Source of the DNA: Devosia sp.
Lineage (GTDB): Bacteria > Pseudomonadota > Alphaproteobacteria > Rhizobiales > Devosiaceae
Assembly: GCF_028290435.1 (NCBI RefSeq)
Contig: NZ_JAQGJV010000054.1
Span: 1-57,042, forward strand
Length of the DNA stretch: 57,042 nucleotides
Direction of reading: 5' to 3'
Position numbers and translations under genes: made by a program. Shown here in pieces: positions 52,405-57,042 of this stretch (its first letter is position 1; each line of letters begins with the position of its first letter). A model generated the notes under the pieces. It was not told the DNA's origin. It searched no databases and saw only the letters and a list, made by a program, of their open reading frames with translations.

Positions 52405-53211
52405 TCAGGCAGCGATGTCGGGAATATCGCGGCCGCGATTGAGCGCCACCAGGGTGCGCCGCACCTCGTTTTCGGCCGCCTTGCTGACCGCCTTGCGGTC
52501 GGCGCCCTCGCCCAGCGCCATCGGCGTGCCGAAGGCCACGGTGACGTCCTTGACCCCGCCCGAGAGGATTTCACGGATATTCTGCTTGAGCGACTTGGAT
52601 TTGACCCAGGCAATCAAAGACCGCTCATTGCGGCTGACCGGCAGTCCCTGCAGGCGCGTATAAGCGATGGTCAGCGGCTGGATCAGCACGTCGGTGGCGC
52701 CGGCCTCGATCATGGCGATCTGGGCGGCGCCCACCAGCGCCGAGCGAAACGGCAGCACGTGGGTGCCGATATCGGACTGGCCCTCGGCAAACAGCAGCAC
52801 CGCATTGCCGCCGGCCATGTGCTTGCCCATTTCGCGGCTGGTGCGGCCGGCATCGCTGCGGCGGGTGCGATCGACGAAGATGGTTTTTTGCAGCCGCGCC
52901 ATCATGCCGACGAAGAACCACTCGCCCACTTCGCGCTTGGCCACGAAGGTGACATCGGCCACCGAGCCGATGGCGACGATATCGGTCCAGGAGATGTGGT
53001 TGGAGACGAGCAGCGTCGCCCGCCCGGTCGCCGGCTGGCCGATGACCCGAACGCGCAGGCCGAGGAAGACGCAGCCGACGCGGTGGAAAAAGCGGGGAAT
53101 GACGTTCCAGAACGGCAGGTGCAGCGCATTGACCAGCGCTTGCGCCGGGATGACGACGATGAGCACCGGGATGTAGACGAAGACGAAAAACAGCGAGCGC
53201 AACAGCATCAT
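52405..53211 (-). CDS. 1-acyl-sn-glycerol-3-phosphate acyltransferase (PlsC family)
   Basis: 268 residues. An N-terminal membrane segment (2-24) precedes the acyltransferase domain: HX4D motif NHISWTD (H72, D77), FVDRTRR, and FAEGQSDIGTHVLPF in place of the FPEGTR block. It makes phosphatidic acid, or a related lysolipid product, at the inner membrane; OlsA-type activity in ornithine-lipid synthesis is an alternative in this order. Its start overlaps the fur-like gene stop by 4 nt. Confidence 0.9.
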   Translation of the reverse strand: MMLLRSLFFVFVYIPVLIVVIPAQALVNALHLPFWNVIPRFFHRVGCVFLGLRVRVIGQPATGRATLLVSNHISWTDIVAIGSVADVTFVAKREVGEWFFVGMMARLQKTIFVDRTRRSDAGRTSREMGKHMAGGNAVLLFAEGQSDIGTHVLPFRSALVGAAQIAMIEAGATDVLIQPLTIAYTRLQGLPVSRNERSLIAWVKSKSLKQNIREILSGGVKDVTVAFGTPMALGEGADRKAVSKAAENEVRRTLVALNRGRDIPDIAA

Positions 53212-53654
53212 GGCTTGCCGTCCTTGTCTTTTACCTCCAGCGGCACGGCATAAAGCTCGAGGCGGTGATCGACCAGGCGATAGCCCAGCTTGCGGGCGAT
53301 GACGTCCTGGATGGCCTCGATTTCCTCGTTGCGGAACTCGATGACCTTGCCGCTGCGAATATCGATCAGGTGATCGTGGTGTTCATCGGGAATCAGCTCG
53401 AAGCGGGCGCGGCCGTCCTTGAAGTCGTGCTTGGTGACCAGGCCCGCCTCTTCGAACAGGTTGACCGTGCGGTAGACGGTCGACAGCGAAATGCGGTCAT
53501 CGATGTCGGAGGCGCGGCGATAGAGTTCTTCGACATCGGGATGATCGGAGGCAGCCTCGATGACGCGGGCGATGACGCGGCGCTGGTCGGTCATGCGCAT
53601 GCCCTTGGCGACGCAGGCTTCTTCGAGCGTCGGATCGGTCTGGCTCTTGCTCAC
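53208..53654 (-). CDS. Fur family metalloregulator (Fur/Mur)
   Basis: 148 residues. Winged helix to about residue 82 (MTDQRRVIARVI, then SLSTVYRTVNLFEEAGLV) and metal site EHHDHLID (91-98), where the usual Cys after HHDHLI is Asp. There is no C-terminal CxxC, as is normal for alphaproteobacterial Fur/Mur. Mur senses manganese in Rhizobiales, so Mur is the better guess; iron-sensing Fur is possible. It leads plsC in a coupled pair. Confidence 0.92.
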   Translation of the reverse strand: MSKSQTDPTLEEACVAKGMRMTDQRRVIARVIEAASDHPDVEELYRRASDIDDRISLSTVYRTVNLFEEAGLVTKHDFKDGRARFELIPDEHHDHLIDIRSGKVIEFRNEEIEAIQDVIARKLGYRLVDHRLELYAVPLEVKDKDGKP

Positions 53655-53687
53655 GCGATTGCCCCAAAATGCGAACCCATGAACGGG

Positions 53688-54167
53688 TTATCCAAGATCG
53701 CGCGCCATGACAAGCGCGGTGGCGGCCGATCCGTCCGGGCGCGGGTAATAGCCGTTGCGGGTGCCGACGCGGGCAAAGCCTTGACCGGTGTAAAGGCGGA
53801 TCGCAGCGGCGTTCTGCTCATCCACCTCAAGGAACATGCGGCGGGCCGGGGTCAGCAGCAGATCGTCGAAGGCGGCGCGCAGCAGCGCCTGGCCGACACG
53901 CTTGCCGCGCCATTTCGGATCGACCGCTATGGTCAGCAATTCGGCCTCGTCGGCGGCGTGGCGGATCAGCGCGAAACCCGCGATGCGGCGCTTGGCGTCG
54001 CAGGCCACGTAGAGCGGCGTCGACGGCTCGGTGAGAAAGCCGATGAATTCCTCACGCGGCCAGCCGCGATAGAAGCCCTTGGCATGGATGCGCGCCAGCT
54101 CGCCGGCATCATTGGACTGGCCGGGTTCGATATGCAGCCCGCCGGGAGCCATCCAGAGCTTCATCAT
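53688..54167 (-). CDS. rimI: Ribosomal protein S18-alanine N-acetyltransferase
   Basis: 159-residue GNAT enzyme. The acetyl-CoA loop is KWRGKRVGQALL (near 88-99); LEVDEQNAAAIRLYTGQGF is the RimI hallmark, and the order tsaB-rimI-fur is standard. RimI acetylates the N-terminal alanine of S18; close homologues may have wider targets. The start overlaps tsaB by 4 nt (ATGA). Confidence 0.93.
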   Translation of the reverse strand: MMKLWMAPGGLHIEPGQSNDAGELARIHAKGFYRGWPREEFIGFLTEPSTPLYVACDAKRRIAGFALIRHAADEAELLTIAVDPKWRGKRVGQALLRAAFDDLLLTPARRMFLEVDEQNAAAIRLYTGQGFARVGTRNGYYPRPDGSAATALVMARDLG

Positions 54168-54772
54168 GGCGTCAGCCTTGCAATCCGCGCCGCCGATTGC
54201 GGCTTGGCATCGGCATCGCGCACATAATCGGGTTCGGGTGGATGGAGGGCCGGGTCGGCGGCAGCGCCATAGCGCGCCACCAGAGCGATATCGACAAAAG
54301 GCGATGAGATCAGCGTGGTTCCGGGCACGATCGCGGCTTGGGCAATCATCATCGGCACGATGTCGGCTTTGCTGGTCGGCTGCCCCGGCCCGGCAAACAT
54401 CTGGAAATAGGCTTCGTCGCGCCGCGCATCGAGCAGCACGGTCGAGGGGCCATTGACGGAGAGCGACAGGGCCAGCAGGCTCGGAATGCCGACGGCAGGA
54501 ATGTTGCGGGCCAACGCGATGCCGCGGGCGGCGGAGAGGCCGATGCGCAGGCCGGTGAAGGAACCGGGGCCGGTGGTGACGGCGACGCGGGCGAGGTCGG
54601 GATAGGTTAGATCGTTACGCCCGAGGAGCGTCGCGATGCGGTCGAAGATCAACTCGGCGTGGCCGGTGGCGATGTCATCGATGGAGATATCGGTGGTTCC
54701 ATCGGCACGCAGCACGGCCAGTTGCAGGCGCGGCGCGGCGGTGTCGATGGCGAGCGTGATGGGCAAGGACAT
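54164..54772 (-). CDS. tsaB: tRNA threonylcarbamoyladenosine biosynthesis protein TsaB
   Basis: 202 residues of the ASKHA-like fold. The LAIDTAAPRLQLAVL start and TGPGSFTGLRIGLSAARGIA (near 90-110) are diagnostic. TsaB dimerises with TsaD in the complex that makes t6A37 in ANN-decoding tRNAs. It is translationally coupled to rimI; tsaD and tsaE are elsewhere. Confidence 0.96.
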   Translation of the reverse strand: MSLPITLAIDTAAPRLQLAVLRADGTTDISIDDIATGHAELIFDRIATLLGRNDLTYPDLARVAVTTGPGSFTGLRIGLSAARGIALARNIPAVGIPSLLALSLSVNGPSTVLLDARRDEAYFQMFAGPGQPTSKADIVPMMIAQAAIVPGTTLISSPFVDIALVARYGAAADPALHPPEPDYVRDADAKPQSAARIARLTP

Positions 54773-54834
54773 GGCACCGCTCTAGCCCGAGTGCCGCGCG
54801 GAGTCGAGCCGGAGCGGTCGATTTGGGGCCCGTT

Positions 54835-54962
54835 CACCTCTCCCTTTGGGGGAGAGGTCGGCGCGCAGCGACGGGTGAGGGGGCCTTCCCCTCGCACATC
54901 ACCCAGTAAAGGCCCCCTCACCCGACCCAAGTGGGTCGACCTCTCCCCCAAAAGGAGAGGTG
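54835..54962. repeat. Intergenic inverted repeat, family A copy 3 (inside-out)
   Basis: Here CACCTCTCCC and GGGAGAGG-type arms are outside and GGTGAGGGGGCCTT/AAGGCCCCCTCACC arms inside, the reverse of copies 1 and 2. So the repeat unit is about 55-60 nt and pairs in either order. It lies between the divergent tsaB and lnt genes. Confidence 0.85.
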
Positions 54963-55039
54963 AAGGGCCGCCTTGACGCCCCTGCCCCCGACAGCGAGTT
55001 TGCCAAGATGCATTCTGATTCGCTTTGGGCTTCCGCGCC

Positions 55040-56647
55040 ATGACCTGGCTGGCTGAAACCGCCATGCTCAGCCATGGCTGGCGGCGTTTCCTGCTGCTGG
55101 TGATTGCCGGCGCGATCGCGGCGCTATCGATCGCGCCCTGGTTCATCCTGCCCGCGATCTTCATCACCTTCCCGATCTGGGTGTGGTGCCTTGACGGCGC
55201 CGAGCGCCGGCGCGGCTGGCGCCTAGTCTTCGGGCCGGCATTCAATATCGGCTTCGCTTTCGGCTGGGGCTATTTCACCGTGGCCTTCCACTGGCTGGGC
55301 GCTGCTTTCTTCGTCGAAGGCGGGGTGATGATCGCGTTGATGCCGTTCGCCATCCTGGCGCTGGCAGCGCTGATCGCGTTTTTCTGGGGCCTGGCGAGCG
55401 CGGCGGCGCATCTGTTTTGGTCCAATGGCGCCTGGCGCATCGTGACGCTCGCGACCTTCGTCACCATCGCCGAATGGGCACGGGGCCATGTGCTGACCGG
55501 GTTTCCGTTTGATCTGCTGGGCTATTCGCTGACCGGTACCGATGAGCTGATGCAGCTCGCCTCGGTGATCGGCGTCTATGGGCTGACGCTGTTGGCGGCG
55601 CTGCTGGCGATGACGCCGGCGCTCATCTGGCCGGCTGACGGACGGACCCTCAGCCGCCGCCTGTTCCCGTTTTTCCTCTCCATCGCCATTTTGGCGGCGC
55701 AGCTGGGCTATGGTTTTAACCGGCTGCGCGAGCCGGAAACGCCGGAGCGCACCGATGTGGCGATGCGGCTGGTGCAGCCGCTAATCTATGATCATGCCGA
55801 CTGGAGCCATGTCGATCCGGTGGCGCTGATCGACAAGCTGCTGATGCTCTCGGAAATGCAGACCGGGCCGGACGACAAGGGGCTGGCCGATATCACCCAA
55901 TTGGTGTGGCCCGAATCATCGCTGCCGTTCTTTTTGAGCCAGTATCCGGACGCGCTGGCGCGGATTGCCCGCATGTTGCCCGACACCACGACGCTGCTGG
56001 CCGGCGCTCCGCGCGAGCAGTACCAGCCCGATGGCAGCCAGGCGCCGCCGTTCAACGCGATCCTGGCCATCGACACCAATGGCGAAGTGGTGACCAGCTA
56101 TGACAAGTCGCATCTGGTGCCGTTTGGCGAATTTTTGCCGTTCCAGGCGTTTTTCTCCAAGCTGGGCATCAAGCAGTTCGTGCCCGGTGCCAATGGCTGG
56201 GCCCACGGAGATGCCAAGCGCCGGCTGATGAGCCTGCCCGGCGCACCGTCGTTCCTGGCGCTGATCTGCTACGAAATCCTGTTTTCGGGTGATCTGGGTG
56301 ATGCCGCCAACGCGGCCTACCTGTTCAACGTCACCAATGACGCCTGGTTCGATGGCTCGATCGGGCCGGCCCAGCATGCTCACCACGCCAGGCTGCGCGC
56401 GGTTGAGGAAGGCATGAGCCTGATCCGCGCCGCCAATTCGGGGCTGACTTTTGCCACCGATCCGTGGGGGCGCATCACCGCGCAACTGGCGCCGCAGGAA
56501 ATGGCCGTGCTCGATGTCAGCCCGCGTGAGCGGCTGGCGACCACGGTGTTTGCCCAAGTGCGGTATTGGCCACTGCTGATAGCGCTGGGGCTGGGGTTGG
56601 TGATTTCGGTTGTGGCCGCGAGGGGGCGGCGGCGGAAGGGATTGTGA
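55040..56647 (+). CDS. lnt: Apolipoprotein N-acyltransferase
   Basis: 535-residue inner-membrane enzyme adding the third acyl chain to lipoproteins. About six N-terminal membrane segments precede a periplasmic nitrilase domain with the Glu-Lys-Cys triad: E in WPESSLPF (about 291), K in YDKSHLVPFGEFLP (about 355) and C in ALICYEILF (about 410). A last helix is near 515-532. A TTG 15 nt upstream is a less likely start. It is divergent from tsaB. Confidence 0.96.
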   Translation: MTWLAETAMLSHGWRRFLLLVIAGAIAALSIAPWFILPAIFITFPIWVWCLDGAERRRGWRLVFGPAFNIGFAFGWGYFTVAFHWLGAAFFVEGGVMIALMPFAILALAALIAFFWGLASAAAHLFWSNGAWRIVTLATFVTIAEWARGHVLTGFPFDLLGYSLTGTDELMQLASVIGVYGLTLLAALLAMTPALIWPADGRTLSRRLFPFFLSIAILAAQLGYGFNRLREPETPERTDVAMRLVQPLIYDHADWSHVDPVALIDKLLMLSEMQTGPDDKGLADITQLVWPESSLPFFLSQYPDALARIARMLPDTTTLLAGAPREQYQPDGSQAPPFNAILAIDTNGEVVTSYDKSHLVPFGEFLPFQAFFSKLGIKQFVPGANGWAHGDAKRRLMSLPGAPSFLALICYEILFSGDLGDAANAAYLFNVTNDAWFDGSIGPAQHAHHARLRAVEEGMSLIRAANSGLTFATDPWGRITAQLAPQEMAVLDVSPRERLATTVFAQVRYWPLLIALGLGLVISVVAARGRRRKGL

Positions 56648-57042
56648 CACGATCACCTGCCAGGAAATCGCCTTAGCTCAAGTCGTCAGCTCGAGTCGTC
56701 CCACCCACTCGGTGTCATACCGGCGCAGGCCGGTACCCATCCTGAGACGTCACCCCCAGCCGCAAGGTGGTTGTCGTGCTACTCTCGATCTGGCGGCGTG
56801 CGTCCGCATCTCGGGATGGGCCCCGGCCTGCGCCGGGGTGACACCGAGATTGGGGACGCCATGTGCCCCTTACCCAACTAATCCCCATCCCCAAAGACTC
56901 CCGCATAATCTCCCTCGATATCTCCACAATGGCTGCGGGTTCGCGACGAACGGCCGTGGGGAGTTTGGTGGGAGGGGAATGCGGTCGCGCGATCCCTGGG
57001 CCAGCGCTACGTTCGTCATCCCAGACGTGAAGGGAGGCCACG
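56648..57042. other. Right-edge intergenic region with repeat F copy 2
   Basis: 395 nt without a supported gene. Family F repeat occupies 56708-56848: outer arms CTCGGTGTCA and TGACACCGAG plus CCGGCGCAGGCCGG. The remainder (56849-57042) reads like repeat-associated sequence (open in two minus-strand frames, with no recognisable protein), so I call nothing there. Confidence 0.6.
56708..56848. repeat. Intergenic inverted repeat, family F copy 2
   Basis: Shares outer arms and the CCGCAAGGTGG element with 17415-17545, although the inner arm has diverged. Confidence 0.82.

Noticed and set aside
56715..57041. 108-codon open frame at the right edge, minus strand
   Set aside because: Half of it is translated repeat F (HPGAGRGPSRDADA is the usual product of such repeats), and the remainder has no family; an adjacent frame is equally open.

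Overview
This 57 kb window looks like chromosomal DNA from a Hyphomicrobiales (Rhizobiales) alphaproteobacterium, most likely a Devosia-like member of the Devosiaceae. The reasons are high GC, gene orders typical of the group (rnd-lptC-lptA-lptB-rpoN-hpf-ptsN; cmk-rpsA-ihfB-lapA-trpF-trpB-trpA-accD-folC), Hsp20 paired with DUF1150, a Mur-type Fur protein, and several families of intergenic palindromic repeats. The genus is inferred from gene content, not from a search. I see no CRISPR array, insertion sequence or prophage.

Region 1 (1-10516) is an accessory sugar-catabolic locus. A leftward operon encodes a Tat-type solute-binding protein, two permeases, two Gfo/Idh/MocA oxidoreductases and an ATPase cut by the left edge. 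A TetR gene follows. A divergent rightward operon encodes a third Gfo/Idh/MocA oxidoreductase, a DUF993 (dihydrodipicolinate synthase-like) protein and a sugar isomerase/epimerase-type TIM barrel. Two near-identical 22-bp operators sit in the two promoters, so this looks like one TetR-controlled regulon for importing a sugar, oxidising it to a keto-sugar and cleaving it. Its substrate cannot be read from sequence, and it is the best candidate here for an undescribed pathway.

Region 2 (10537-20000) holds a small periplasmic protein, an Fe-S RNA methyltransferase, a large FAD/Fe-S D-lactate/glycolate-type dehydrogenase, a spermidine-dehydrogenase-like Tat flavoprotein, a PadR regulator with an apparent autoregulatory operator, an NDUFA9-like protein, and a GFA-family gene preceded by an alphaproteobacterial-type LexA box. 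Region 3 (20000-31000) has tRNA-Leu(CAG), RNase D, the Lpt LPS-export genes, rpoN behind a consensus sigma-54 promoter, hpf and ptsN, then DUF1150/Hsp20, a UbiH-type hydroxylase, and glnK-amtB. A strongly structured segment ending in an intrinsic terminator lies between amtB and ftsK and is a candidate small RNA.

Region 4 (31000-48200) is a housekeeping block: ftsK, folC, accD, trpA/B/F, lapA, ihfB, sppA, rpsA and cmk. It is interrupted by a chemoreceptor gene between folC and accD, and by a brnTA toxin-antitoxin pair plus an acetyltransferase between sppA and rpsA. AroA is absent from its usual place beside cmk. AccD has lost all four zinc-ribbon cysteines. Region 5 (48300-57042) has tRNA-Ala(GGC), a VanZ-like protein, an AlkX/YcaQ-type DNA glycosylase, pncB, two small unknown genes (one a 59-residue membrane protein), plsC, a Fur/Mur regulator, rimI, tsaB and lnt. 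Six families of inverted intergenic repeats (called A-F below) occur through the window.
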